Shown piece by piece: positions 6,547-14,647 of a stretch of 29,810 bases of DNA. Both the position numbers and the translations under genes were made by a program. The notes under the pieces are model-generated. The model saw only the letters and a program-made list of their open reading frames with translations, did not search any database and was not told the DNA's origin. Numbering within the stretch: position 1 is the stretch's first letter; the number at the start of each line of letters is the position of its first letter. The stretch comes from a virus. The stretch covers positions 1 to 29,810 of the IMG/VR virus record IMGVR_UViG_3300036828_000479; one strand, given 5' to 3'.

Positions 6547-7370
6547 ACCGTCCCGCCCTTAAATGGCTTGGCAGTAAAGCCAGCATCATCGACACCCTGC
6601 GCCAGCATCTGCCCGAGGGCAAGCGCCTGGTTGAGCCATTCGTTGGTTCCGGCGCAGTGTTCCTCAATACCGATTACGACAGCTATCTGCTGTGCGACAT
6701 CAACAGCGACCTTATCAACTTCCACAACGTGGCCAAAAACCTACCCGATGCGCTGATCAGGGAGGCCATAAATCTGTTTAAACAGCAGGCTGATGAGATT
6801 GGTTATTACGCCGTGCGGGCTGACTTCAATCTGCGTTGTGATAGTAATTTCCTGTACCGTGCAGCGCAGTTTCTCTACCTGAACCGCCACGGTTTTAACG
6901 GTGTTTGCCGCTATAACCTAAGCGGTGATTTCAATGTGCCGTTCGGTCATCGTAAAGCCCCCTACTTCCCCGAAGACGAGATCCACGCCTTCTCAGAAAA
7001 GGCACTGGCGAAGAAGGCCATTTTCCTGTGTTGCAGCTTCCAGGAAGCGATCAGGATGGCCCAGGCTGGTGACGTGATTTATTGCGACCCGCCCTATATC
7101 CCTGCATCAGTAACCGCCAATTTCACCAGTTACCACACCGACGGTTTTACCAGCGACCAACAGCGAAAGCTGGCCCGCATGCTGCGCATTGCTGCCCGCC
7201 GTGGAAGCCACGTTGTGGCATCAAACAGCGAAACAGTTGCCGCGCTGGATCTGTACTCCGATTTCAACATCACCACTACTACCGCCCGCCGTTCGGTCAG
7301 CGCTAATGCCGCTGGTCGCACGCGCGCCGGTGAAATCATCGCCACCATGGAGGCATCAACATGCAGCTAA
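6543..7370 (+). CDS. dam: Dam-type DNA adenine-N6 methyltransferase
   Basis: A 275-aa enzyme transferring a methyl group from S-adenosylmethionine to adenine, expected at GATC. Motifs: KWLGSK at 7-12, the SAM-binding FVGSGAVF at 33-40, and the catalytic DPPY at 182-185. Length matches the Dam family (about 270-280 aa). The start is at the ATG at 6543, which overlaps the stop of the zinc-finger gene and follows AAAGGAGG. Phage Dam enzymes commonly protect phage DNA from host restriction or influence replication and repressor binding. It overlaps the next gene by 10 bases. Confidence 0.92.
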   Translation: MNRPALKWLGSKASIIDTLRQHLPEGKRLVEPFVGSGAVFLNTDYDSYLLCDINSDLINFHNVAKNLPDALIREAINLFKQQADEIGYYAVRADFNLRCDSNFLYRAAQFLYLNRHGFNGVCRYNLSGDFNVPFGHRKAPYFPEDEIHAFSEKALAKKAIFLCCSFQEAIRMAQAGDVIYCDPPYIPASVTANFTSYHTDGFTSDQQRKLARMLRIAARRGSHVVASNSETVAALDLYSDFNITTTTARRSVSANAAGRTRAGEIIATMEASTCS

Positions 7371-8281
7371 AAGCGAGTGATTTGTTTGCCGGCCTGGGCG
7401 GTTCATCAACGGGAGCGGAAATGGCCGGTGTCGAAGTGGTTTGGGCGGGCAATCATTGGCCTGCCGCCGTTGATGCCCATGAAAAGAATCACCCCGGCGC
7501 AATTCATGTTTGCCAGGACTTGCACCAGGCTGACTGGTCGCGGGTGCCGCAGCATGATCTGATGATGGCATCCCCTTGTTGCCAGGGCCATAGCAAGGCA
7601 CGCGGGAAGAAAGCAGGCAATCCCCAGCATGACGCCAGCCGATCCACTGCCTGGGCTGTTATTTCCGCCGCTGAATATCATCGGATGCCGAACATCATCG
7701 TTGAGAATGTGGTCGAGTTCCTTCAATGGGCACTCTATCCGGCGTGGGAGGGCGCTATGCAGGCTCTGGGATATTCACTCGCACCGCATATTGTGGACTG
7801 TGCCGATCTGGGCGTCCCTCAGAACCGGAAGCGCTTATTCATTATCTGTACACGCAGCAAGAAACCACTGCATTTAGTTCTGCCAAAAATGCCGCATGTG
7901 CCGGCAGAAACCTTTATCGATTTCTCCGCAGGAAACTGGCAACCGGTTGAAAAACCAGGCCGCGCTACTGCAACGCTGGATAGAGTTAAAAGTGGTCGCG
8001 CACAGTTTGGCGATCGGTTCCTTTTTAGCTACTACGGCAACACCAAGACCGGGCGATCCCTTACCCGCCCCATCGGGACGATCACCACCCGAGATCGGTG
8101 GGCTGTCGTCGACGGCGCTCGCATGCGCATTCTGACAAAGGAAGAGAACATGTTGGCCATGTCATTCCCGGCAGATTACATCAAGCCGCCATCCCACAAG
8201 TTAACTGTACATATGGCTGGCAATGCCGTGCCTCCCAAAGCCATGTGCGAAATCATCACCGCGTTAGCGGCTCAGGCATGA
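7361..8281 (+). CDS. C5-cytosine DNA methyltransferase (Dcm-type)
   Basis: A 306-aa enzyme with the C5-methylase motif order: motif I DLFAGLGG (7-14), motif IV Pro72-Cys73 in ASPCCQGHS with the nucleophilic Cys, motif VI ENV (115-117), motif VIII QNRKRLF (154-160) and motif X GNAVPP near 287. It is complete and probably active; the target sequence cannot be predicted. No cognate restriction gene is next to it, so it acts as an orphan methylase, most simply as anti-restriction modification of replicating phage DNA. Confidence 0.92.
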   Translation: MQLKASDLFAGLGGSSTGAEMAGVEVVWAGNHWPAAVDAHEKNHPGAIHVCQDLHQADWSRVPQHDLMMASPCCQGHSKARGKKAGNPQHDASRSTAWAVISAAEYHRMPNIIVENVVEFLQWALYPAWEGAMQALGYSLAPHIVDCADLGVPQNRKRLFIICTRSKKPLHLVLPKMPHVPAETFIDFSAGNWQPVEKPGRATATLDRVKSGRAQFGDRFLFSYYGNTKTGRSLTRPIGTITTRDRWAVVDGARMRILTKEENMLAMSFPADYIKPPSHKLTVHMAGNAVPPKAMCEIITALAAQA

Positions 8282-8331
8282 AGAAGCAACCAAGAAAACC
8301 GAACTCGAAATATAGGAGCGCTGAACAATGA
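8278..8331 (+). CDS. Possible 17-aa bridging peptide
   Basis: A tiny basic frame (MKKQPRKPNSKYRSAEQ). Its ATG overlaps the stop of the cytosine methylase and its TGA overlaps the ATG of the next gene, each as ATGA. It could simply pass ribosomes from one gene to the next. There is a fair chance this is coincidence. Confidence 0.25.
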   Translation: MKKQPRKPNSKYRSAEQ

Positions 8332-8735
8332 CCGATTACAGCCAGTTAAGTGACTTTGAAATAAACAAACGCGTGGCAAGCATTCTTGGCTATGCCTTCC
8401 AGGACGTTGGCTGGGTTGATGGTATGGATGGAATTTATAACTTTATAGCCAAAACCAAAGACGGTTACCGATCAGTCCTGCCGGAATGTTGCGAAGAACC
8501 AACGTTTTCTTGGGAGATAGTCGTTAGGCACAAAATTGATATCACATTCGATAGCAACGGCACCAAAGAGTGGTGCCGAGCGCAGGCACCCACGGGGCAT
8601 GAGTTTACCAGCAATGCAGATCGACCACTGCGTGCGGCGATGATCGTTTTCCTGATGCTGCGGGAAACTCCGGCACGAAATGAAGATGTTAACGCTGGCT
8701 GGTTGCAAAAAATCGAACCAGGCAATGCCGGATAA
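8328..8735 (+). CDS. NinX-like / DUF2591 phage protein
   Basis: A 135-aa protein with the typical beginning MTDYSQLSDFEINKRVA and a C-terminal block PLRAAMIVFLMLRETP that I associate with the phage NinX/DUF2591 family. The function of that family is not established. AGGAG at 8313-8317, ten bases before the ATG, is a reasonable ribosome binding site. Confidence 0.65.
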   Translation: MTDYSQLSDFEINKRVASILGYAFQDVGWVDGMDGIYNFIAKTKDGYRSVLPECCEEPTFSWEIVVRHKIDITFDSNGTKEWCRAQAPTGHEFTSNADRPLRAAMIVFLMLRETPARNEDVNAGWLQKIEPGNAG

Positions 8736-8973
8736 CATCTTTATGAAAACTCACTCCTGTGTCACGCCAACTGGCGTTTTTACATTCACCTGTAATTCTC
8801 GCGATTTTGTTGTTCAACAAAAAGACGTCGCTTACTTCCACCCTTCAACAACCAATGAGGGGCAGTATTTCGTGATGATGCAAAACGGAAAGCAGTACCG
8901 GGCTGAAAACCTCGTGGAGATTATAAAGATGATCGGCCCGGCTGAAACAATCAGCGTGAGGAAGAAGCTTTGA
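8725..8973 (+). CDS. Hypothetical early phage protein
   Basis: The frame gives 82 aa from the ATG at 8725 (overlapping the previous gene by 11 bases) or 76 aa from 8743; neither start has a strong ribosome binding site. It reads as a small beta-strand-rich domain (GVFTFTCNSRDFVVQQKDVAYF, then YFVMMQNGKQYRAENLVEII). No family is recognised. Its 3' end overlaps the opposing gene by 23 bases. Confidence 0.55.
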   Translation: MPDNIFMKTHSCVTPTGVFTFTCNSRDFVVQQKDVAYFHPSTTNEGQYFVMMQNGKQYRAENLVEIIKMIGPAETISVRKKL

Positions 8974-9247
8974 TTAAATTAAGAGTTTGCGACGTTTCAA
9001 ATGCACTATCAAAAGCCTGCTTGACCGATTGCTGGATCACCGCCCGCTCATCACTTTCAGGTTTAGTAACGCGAGAGATTTCGGCTCGTACAAGGTCTGT
9101 TATTGCCTCCATTGATGATGGTGATTTTGTTGTTAATTCTTTTAATAAGGCCGTAATCATTACGCCTTGCGCTGCAAGAGTTAACTCCAAAGATTTCAAT
9201 CTGGCATCGACTTCTTCACCACTCAACTTTTCAACGTCATTAAGCAT
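8951..9247 (-). CDS. Antisense helical protein within the early operon
   Basis: A 98-aa protein starting at the ATG at 9247 (MLNDVEKLSGEEVD), with GGGA suitably upstream; longer frames to 9304 exist. It is predicted helical with coiled-coil-like spacing (VDARLKSLELTLAAQGVMIT, then ITDLVRAEISRV). It runs against all flanking early genes. A promoter-like pair upstream on its strand suggests independent expression, for example in the lysogen. No family is recognised. Confidence 0.55.
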   Translation of the reverse strand: MLNDVEKLSGEEVDARLKSLELTLAAQGVMITALLKELTTKSPSSMEAITDLVRAEISRVTKPESDERAVIQQSVKQAFDSAFETSQTLNLIKASSSR

Positions 9248-9284
9248 TCTGTTCATCCCATTTAGATGCATACGTAACGGGATG

Positions 9285-9313
9285 ATTATGAATAATTTTA
9301 CCACTTTGATAAA
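9285..9313 (-). promoter_or_regulatory. Candidate promoter for the antisense gene
   Basis: On the minus strand, TTTATC (9308-9313) and CATAAT (9285-9290, five of six) with a 17-base spacer. The predicted start near 9278 leaves a short leader before the ATG at 9247. The -35 is weak. Confidence 0.35.
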
Positions 9314-9330
9314 GCATCAGGCCACCATGC

Positions 9331-11877
9331 ATGGCTAGAAACTCCGGTGGCCGGCATGCTCCCACACCACCACCGCCGTTTCCGGGCAGCGGCGCACCTG
9401 CTTTTAAATGGGCATTCTCATGGAATGCCCCGCTCCCGGTTATCGATCCGTCGCTGAACCGACCGGCCGAGATCGATAAACAGACCGAGGAGCAGATCGC
9501 CGCCACCCTGCGCGCACATCATCTGTTAGAACAACAACCACAGCTGATCCAACGCGATGTTCGCTACCACATCAACAAGCTGGAAGAATCCCAGGGCATC
9601 CGCCGGGGCAATGCGTACTTGACGAAAAACTTTGTTGAGCGCGTATTGCCACGGCTTGATCTCGTTAGTGATAAATACCGCGCTTCCGATAACAACAGCG
9701 ATGCCGCCCTGTGCCACCGCTTTAACCATCTGCCGGACGCCGGGCGAGCTGATATAGAACTGCTGGCGAAAGATATCGCCGCTGTCATCAAGCAGGAACT
9801 GAGCGTAATAGACGAAGAGACTGGCCGGTCTTCTGAATTATTGAACGTCATGGCGCTATATAAAGGGGCTGCCGCACTCACCCGCAGGTTTAAGCAAAAG
9901 CCACCACTGTGGAAAACCTATCAGGTGGCCCGCTGGAAAATGACAGTGGAGAACACCTCACCGGCAGTCATGCGCATGATGTCAGAAGATTGGTGGCTGC
10001 GCCGTTTACGACGCCATTCTGACCGCTGGAAAGAACACCTGCATATAGCTATCGGTCACGTCAGCAAAAAAGCGACACCCTATGCCAGCCGGCCAACCGT
10101 CAGCGATTGGCGGGAGCAGAAACGCCGCACCCGTGAATTCTTAAAATCGATGGAGCTGGAAGACGACGAAGGCAACCGCATTTCGGTGATCGACAAATAC
10201 GATCACAGCGTTGCAAACCCCGCCATTCGCCGGTGCGAGCTGATGAACCGCATTCGTGGTTTTGAGGATATCTGCAACGAAATGGGGTTCGTGGGGGAGT
10301 TTTACACCCTGACAGCCCCTTCCCGCTTCCATGCCACTAACAGACATGGCCACCGCAATCGGAAATGGTGTGGGGCCAGCCCGGACGAAACGCAGCGCTA
10401 TCTGCGCAATGTGTGGGAACGCGCGCGCGCCAAGCTACATCGTAAAGGGTTCCGTATCTTCGGGATCCGTGTGGCTGAGCCGCACGGTGACGGCACACCT
10501 CACTGGCATATGCTGCTATTCATGCGGCCCGAGGTAGTTGGCCAGGTGCGCGATATCCTGCGCGCTTATGCCTGCGCGGAAGACACTGACGAGCTTTACA
10601 GCGAACGCTCAAGAAAAGCCCGTTTCCACGCCGAAGCCATAGATCCGGAAAAAGGCAGCGCCACCGGGTACATCGCCAAATACATCTCAAAGAATATCGA
10701 CGGTTACGCACTTGATGGTGAACTGGACGACGACAGCGGCAAAGAGCTGAAAGAGGTTGCCCCGGCAGTATCCGCCTGGGCCGCCCGCTGGCGCATCCGC
10801 CAGTTTCAGTTTATTGGCGGCGCACCGGTGACGGTTTACCGCGAATTGCGCCGCATGGCTGACCATGAAACCGCACTAGGCCTCAGTGTCGAGTTTGCTG
10901 CCGTACATGATGCCGCCGATTATGGCCACTGGGCTGAATACGTCAACGCCCAGGGCGGCCCCTTTGTCCGGCGTGACGACCTGATCGTTCGCTCCTACTA
11001 CGAGCCGGCAGAAGCCACTAACGACTATGGCGAAGACGTGATCCGGATACGGGGTGTGTTTTCACCACCGGTCGGGATGGATACCCCAATTATCACCCGC
11101 ACGAAGGAATGGAAGTTCGTTCCGGCCCGTGCCGTTGACCTGGCCGTTGACCTTAAGGGCGCGCCTGCGCCCTCTCGGAGTTCTGTCAATAACTGTACGG
11201 CGCAGCCGGAAAGGCTAAAAAACAAGCAGATGCAGGAACCTCCGGCACCGCCTAAAAACCTCGATTTTGAGCGACTAACGGATAAAGAACGACGGTTATT
11301 GCTCCGGCGAATACGCACCGCACCGCCTGAACCCGTGAAAAATCCATTTATGGCCGTCGCCGAGGGCTTCGCATTGCCTGGCGAAGGGCTAAATCTGCCA
11401 CCAATAAGGTCGATACTGCCAGACCTGGCCAGCAATAAGCGCTGGCGGGAACAAATACGCCACGAACAAGAGCAACGCGCCCTGGCTTATTTCAGTTTGG
11501 ATGATGGGCAGGAAACTGAAAATCACCGGCCATCTACGGCCAGCGCTGGTATTAACACAATCAAGCGGCCACTCAGCAAGCTGGAACGCCAGATCGCCAG
11601 CTTCGCCGAGTCCATCGGTTTCAGTCTGGATCCCTGCATTCTGAAATCGGTGGCCAGGGGCGCAACGGTCACTATCGACGGTCAGCGCTACCGGGCACGG
11701 ACCGACGGTTGCCTGTATCAGCACTCAACACCGGCCACCACCACCGCGCTGACGCGACTCACTGCGCTATGGCATCGACAGATACCTGAGCAAACACGCC
11801 TTGTTGGCGACCACCTGAGAAAAGAAGCCGCGAAACAGAAATCGGAGGAACAACATGATCACATCGACAGAACGTAA
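9331..11877 (+). CDS. A: Replication initiation endonuclease gpA (HUH, P2 type)
   Basis: An 848-aa rolling-circle initiator that nicks the phage origin and joins to the 5' end; in P2 it is cis-acting and its origin lies within this gene. The HUH motif is His391-Trp-His393 in PHGDGTPHWHMLLF. The two catalytic tyrosines are Tyr447 and Tyr451 in GYIAKYISKN, with the same four-residue spacing as Tyr450 and Tyr454 of P2 A. The N-terminus is Pro-rich (PTPPPPFPGSG). Length is near that of P2 A (761 aa), with a longer C-terminal tail. It ends overlapping the next gene by 23 bases. Confidence 0.93.
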   Translation: MARNSGGRHAPTPPPPFPGSGAPAFKWAFSWNAPLPVIDPSLNRPAEIDKQTEEQIAATLRAHHLLEQQPQLIQRDVRYHINKLEESQGIRRGNAYLTKNFVERVLPRLDLVSDKYRASDNNSDAALCHRFNHLPDAGRADIELLAKDIAAVIKQELSVIDEETGRSSELLNVMALYKGAAALTRRFKQKPPLWKTYQVARWKMTVENTSPAVMRMMSEDWWLRRLRRHSDRWKEHLHIAIGHVSKKATPYASRPTVSDWREQKRRTREFLKSMELEDDEGNRISVIDKYDHSVANPAIRRCELMNRIRGFEDICNEMGFVGEFYTLTAPSRFHATNRHGHRNRKWCGASPDETQRYLRNVWERARAKLHRKGFRIFGIRVAEPHGDGTPHWHMLLFMRPEVVGQVRDILRAYACAEDTDELYSERSRKARFHAEAIDPEKGSATGYIAKYISKNIDGYALDGELDDDSGKELKEVAPAVSAWAARWRIRQFQFIGGAPVTVYRELRRMADHETALGLSVEFAAVHDAADYGHWAEYVNAQGGPFVRRDDLIVRSYYEPAEATNDYGEDVIRIRGVFSPPVGMDTPIITRTKEWKFVPARAVDLAVDLKGAPAPSRSSVNNCTAQPERLKNKQMQEPPAPPKNLDFERLTDKERRLLLRRIRTAPPEPVKNPFMAVAEGFALPGEGLNLPPIRSILPDLASNKRWREQIRHEQEQRALAYFSLDDGQETENHRPSTASAGINTIKRPLSKLERQIASFAESIGFSLDPCILKSVARGATVTIDGQRYRARTDGCLYQHSTPATTTALTRLTALWHRQIPEQTRLVGDHLRKEAAKQKSEEQHDHIDRT

Positions 11878-12199
11878 ACGCGCCCAGCGCCAGCGTGACA
11901 AGGCGAACGGCATCACCACGATCACCCTGCGCGTAGACAGCCAGGAAATGGCGATGATTTTGGAAGGTTGCCAGCAACGCAGGATTGCGCGTGAACCTTA
12001 TGAAGTAACTGAATATCTGATTGGCCTTATCCGGCAAGATAACAAGCTGTTGCATAAACAGATGGCTGAACTGCGGAAAAGTAGTTGTGGGAAGTGTGGG
12101 GATACGCTGCCGGGGGATCCGGGTGGTTGTTGTATGCAGGGAGATACTGCGTGCTGGCAAACAGCAGGATATAAGAAATTAATGCTGTCAACACTATAA
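11855..12199 (+). CDS. Small DNA-binding-like protein with Cys cluster, after A
   Basis: A 114-aa protein. The first 75 residues are basic and helical (TERKRAQRQRDKANGITTITLRV), with a possible strand-helix-helix arrangement like small RHH repressors. Residues 78-101 contain five Cys (CGKC, CC, CW) that might bind zinc. GGAGGAACAAC gives a strong ribosome binding site. It sits where P2 has orf91 after gene A. It is the last gene of the GC-rich early block; base composition falls sharply after it. Confidence 0.6.
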   Translation: MITSTERKRAQRQRDKANGITTITLRVDSQEMAMILEGCQQRRIAREPYEVTEYLIGLIRQDNKLLHKQMAELRKSSCGKCGDTLPGDPGGCCMQGDTACWQTAGYKKLMLSTL

Positions 12200-12251
12200 T
12201 TTAATTTTATGACTCAATACAACCTTGCAATAAATTACTAGTTATTAATCA

Positions 12252-12281
12252 TTTACACATGTCAGAATGATGATTCATAAT
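12252..12281 (+). promoter_or_regulatory. Candidate promoter for the HNH cargo gene
   Basis: TTTACA (12252-12257, five of six) and CATAAT (12276-12281, five of six) with an 18-base spacer. A second perfect -10, TATAAT (12333-12338), lies closer to the gene without a clear -35. Both are in the 171-base AT-rich gap between the early operon and the accessory gene, so the gene is probably expressed independently of phage development. Confidence 0.5.
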
Positions 12282-12370
12282 AGTGGCCGTGTAAATTAAA
12301 ATCATTGCACCTAAGTAAAAGCCATCATTTAATATAATTAGCTGACAATTATTATGCAGGGTGAATTTAA

Positions 12371-13543
12371 ATGAATGACAAAAAAAAAGCTAATGTCAAC
12401 GTACATGGTTTACGTAGATACATTCCGGTAGACATAGCAAGACAAATAAGAAAAGAGGCTGGGTATGGTTGTGTCATATGTGGTGCCCTATTTACTGACT
12501 ATGAACATATAGAACCCGAGTTTCATGACGCCCATGAGCATGATCCAAACAAAATGACTTTACTTTGTGGAACTCATCATGATGATGTAACTTTTAAAAG
12601 AATTTCAAAAAGAAAGGTTTGGCAAGCTAAAAAATCCCCAAAGAATATTATTGGTGGTCGCCTAACTCGAAGTATGTACCATCAAAAAGACGATCCAGAT
12701 ATAATTCTTGGAAGTAATAAACTCTCATCGTTTGATATGATGATATGTATTTACGACAAGCCTATTTTATGGTTTGAAAAAAGCGATAATATTGAAGAAC
12801 CAATACAATTATGTGCAACATTAATATTTAATGACTATGCAAACCATACGTGTATATCGAGAAATAGATTCTTAAGCACTGTGGGAAATTATGACATAAT
12901 TACAACGTCAGCGGACATAAACATCTTTAATGAGAAAAGAATAAATGTATTGTCGCTTAGTTTTGTAGGTGACGAATCAGTAAAAATTAACTCTTTAGAT
13001 ATTAATTACATGGGCTTCGGAATATCCGTAAACACACAAAACGAAATAACATTGAAAAATCCTAACGGCTGCATAATTAAATTTTCAAATGTTTTATTAC
13101 AAAACAACAAAAAATCAATCAACATCGATAGACCAATAGGATACAGAGATAATGGAATAGGTTTTAGAACTGCAATTTCAATTGCTTTAGATTGCATTAT
13201 CAAAGGTTATGAAGTGATATCATTCAATGGTGATGTTGTCGGATGGATAGATGGTGATTATATCATAAATAAAAACCACGAATACGTAGGTATCGTAAAA
13301 AAATCAATAAATAGCGGCCAAGAAATAAATTACGCACACGGATTAGACCTTGAATTCGTCGGAATAATAACAGAAATAAAATACCAGAACAAAGTCACAA
13401 AATCAATTCTACTCATAAATGATGAGTATGAAAATGGTGAACCGATATGGATATTTCCAAATGATAGAAGCAGTAGGAATTCAAAAAACTACCATGGATT
13501 TGATTTAGGACATAGATTTTTTGGTTCGACTTATTTCCCTTAA
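12371..13543 (+). CDS. HNH-domain accessory protein
   Basis: A 390-aa protein. The N-terminal 75 residues form an HNH-type zinc/nuclease module: Cys34-x2-Cys37, DYEHIEPE with His46, His56, then Cys66-x2-His69-His70 in LLCGTHHDD. The remaining 300 residues are rich in beta strands with repeated short turns (NCIIKF, GDVVGWIDGDYII) and resemble no family I can name. The start is an ATG with AGGGTGA six bases upstream. The gene is strongly AT-rich, has its own promoter-like elements and is closed by a terminator, which fits a moron or defence cargo in the P2 accessory position between A and Q. Nuclease-based defence is an inference. Confidence 0.72.
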   Translation: MNDKKKANVNVHGLRRYIPVDIARQIRKEAGYGCVICGALFTDYEHIEPEFHDAHEHDPNKMTLLCGTHHDDVTFKRISKRKVWQAKKSPKNIIGGRLTRSMYHQKDDPDIILGSNKLSSFDMMICIYDKPILWFEKSDNIEEPIQLCATLIFNDYANHTCISRNRFLSTVGNYDIITTSADINIFNEKRINVLSLSFVGDESVKINSLDINYMGFGISVNTQNEITLKNPNGCIIKFSNVLLQNNKKSINIDRPIGYRDNGIGFRTAISIALDCIIKGYEVISFNGDVVGWIDGDYIINKNHEYVGIVKKSINSGQEINYAHGLDLEFVGIITEIKYQNKVTKSILLINDEYENGEPIWIFPNDRSSRNSKNYHGFDLGHRFFGSTYFP

Positions 13544-13628
13544 AAACTTTGACCATCATCTTGGCGATTAAATATAGATAATTAATATATCACTGATTTT
13601 TATGTTATAGATTTGAAAGAATATCATG

Positions 13629-13661
13629 AACGCCTCTACTGTTCGTAGTCAGGCGTTTTTT
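13629..13661 (+). terminator. Rho-independent terminator after the HNH gene
   Basis: AACGCCT-CTAC, loop TGTTC, GTAG-(TC)-AGGCGTT followed by six T. It lies 86 bases after the stop of the HNH gene on the same strand, so the gene forms its own transcription unit. Confidence 0.8.
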
Positions 13662-13750
13662 ATTTGCGCCCTCGTTCGCGCCATAAATCTGATCGCCCAG
13701 CAGAACTTTGACCATGCAACAGGGGCGACCTTATGAGGCGTGAGACAGGC

Positions 13751-13797
13751 GGAACGATCCTCATCGTTCCCCTAATCCGTGCCGTCCCCCCCGCCCC
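13751..13797. other. Candidate cos region (hairpin plus C/G tract)
   Basis: GGAACGAT-CCTC-ATCGTTCC (13751-13770) is a perfect 8-bp hairpin followed by GTGCCGTCCCCCCCGCC (from 13779). In P2 the cohesive end lies between the replication/accessory end and gene Q. The C-rich 19-mer resembles the complement of the P2 cohesive end in about 14 of 19 positions by eye, but that is opposite to the expected strand orientation. The call rests mainly on position and on GC-rich phage-like sequence between two AT-rich cargo genes. Confidence 0.3.
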
Positions 13798-14052
13798 CAC
13801 GCTACATACTTGATAATTCACTTTTTATGCAGTAGAGAATCATGTCAAAATCTTGCTGGCAGTGACCTGAGAGAATGAGTCGATATGCAAGAAAGTATGC
13901 GGATTGTTGCACTTAGAATATGCAGTGTTTTTTTATCTAAAGTCCGAATAGAACCCGATAAAAAAAACGCTTTAGAAATGAGTACCGGCACAGGGAATTG
14001 CAAGTGACGAAAAACCATCCTGCCACGTCACAATTTTATTTTCAACAACGGT

Positions 14053-14064
14053 GTGACATGTCAC
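14053..14064. repeat. 12-bp perfect palindrome
   Basis: GTGACATGTCAC in the AT-rich non-coding stretch. It could be a protein-binding dyad. No adjacent gene makes a function clear. Confidence 0.3.
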
Positions 14065-14522
14065 GTACAACACACGGCAATACGTATACACATGAGCAAT
14101 CACGTATAAAGATACAAAAACCACATTTCGGTGGATAAATTTAGTACCATTAAGCAACTAACTTAATATGTATTAGCTTAGAGATTATCCAACATTGTTA
14201 TTTGGTCAAAAACGATTCTAGCTGAAAGTCAGTAACAGCGAAAAATGGACTCACCAACCCTACAGTACGCAAAGGCACTTAAGTAAAAATGAATGTATCA
14301 CTAACAATATTGACCCTCATAACACTCCCGCCACCATCACCCTAGTGTTTAGAAGACCGATGACAGTAAAACTTGTAAATAACACAGCACTATGAGTGCT
14401 ATTCTATCAATGGATGGTCATTAATATAATCGCTATAAATAGCTGACTCCCCCTATGCCGATTATATAGACAGCTAATTGACATGCAATAATAATTATTT
14501 AAAAATTAACAACTAGGTAAAT

Positions 14523-14644
14523 AACCTCATAAACTCAAAAGGCAAAAGGCAAAAGGCAAAAGGCAAAAGGCAAAAGGCAAAAGGCAAAAGGCAAAAGGCA
14601 AAAGGCAAAAGGCAAAAGGCAAAAGGCAAAAGGCAAACCTCATA
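14523..14644. repeat. Fourteen-copy AAAAGGC tandem repeat with flanking direct repeats
   Basis: Fourteen perfect head-to-tail copies of the heptamer AAAAGGC occupy 14537-14634. The array is bracketed by the 9-base direct repeat AACCTCATA at 14523-14531 and 14636-14644. It ends 13 bases before the stop codon of the HEPN gene (minus strand), so in that transcript it is read as repeated GCCUUUU in the 3' UTR. Perfect copies imply recent expansion by slippage and likely length variation between strains. Confidence 0.95.
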
Positions 14645-14647
14645 GAA

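Larger units (their letters stand above)
13544..14536. other. Non-coding accessory stretch, AT-rich with a GC-rich island
   Basis: About 1 kb without a convincing gene. It holds the terminator at 13629-13661, a GC-rich island at about 13660-13800 that is the most likely site of cos, an AGCACT-ATG-AGTGCT hairpin (14386-14400) and a GTGACATGTCAC palindrome (14053-14064). A 61-codon minus-strand frame at 13972-14157 begins with TTG and shows no ribosome binding site, and I do not call it. Confidence 0.5.

Noticed and set aside
8970-9338. A plus-strand frame of 122 codons before gene A
   Set aside because: It begins with TTG, lacks a ribosome binding site and mirrors the minus-strand helical gene, which has better start and promoter signals.
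13733-13813. A 26-codon plus-strand frame with AGGGG suitably upstream of its ATG
   Set aside because: It overlaps the hairpin and C tract of the probable cos region and encodes a Pro-rich peptide typical of such base composition; too short to support.
14052-14069. A TGT-N12-ACA match resembling an Ogr core in the accessory stretch
   Set aside because: It lacks the CCTTGTG/CACAAGG arms of the two clear boxes and has no correctly placed late gene; a chance match in about 1 kb is not unlikely.
13972-14157. A 61-codon minus-strand frame in the non-coding accessory stretch
   Set aside because: TTG start, no ribosome binding site and no domain or neighbour supporting it.
14537-14634. The heptamer array considered as a CRISPR array
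   Set aside because: The units are 7 bases long and contiguous with no spacers and no cas genes; it is a simple tandem repeat.
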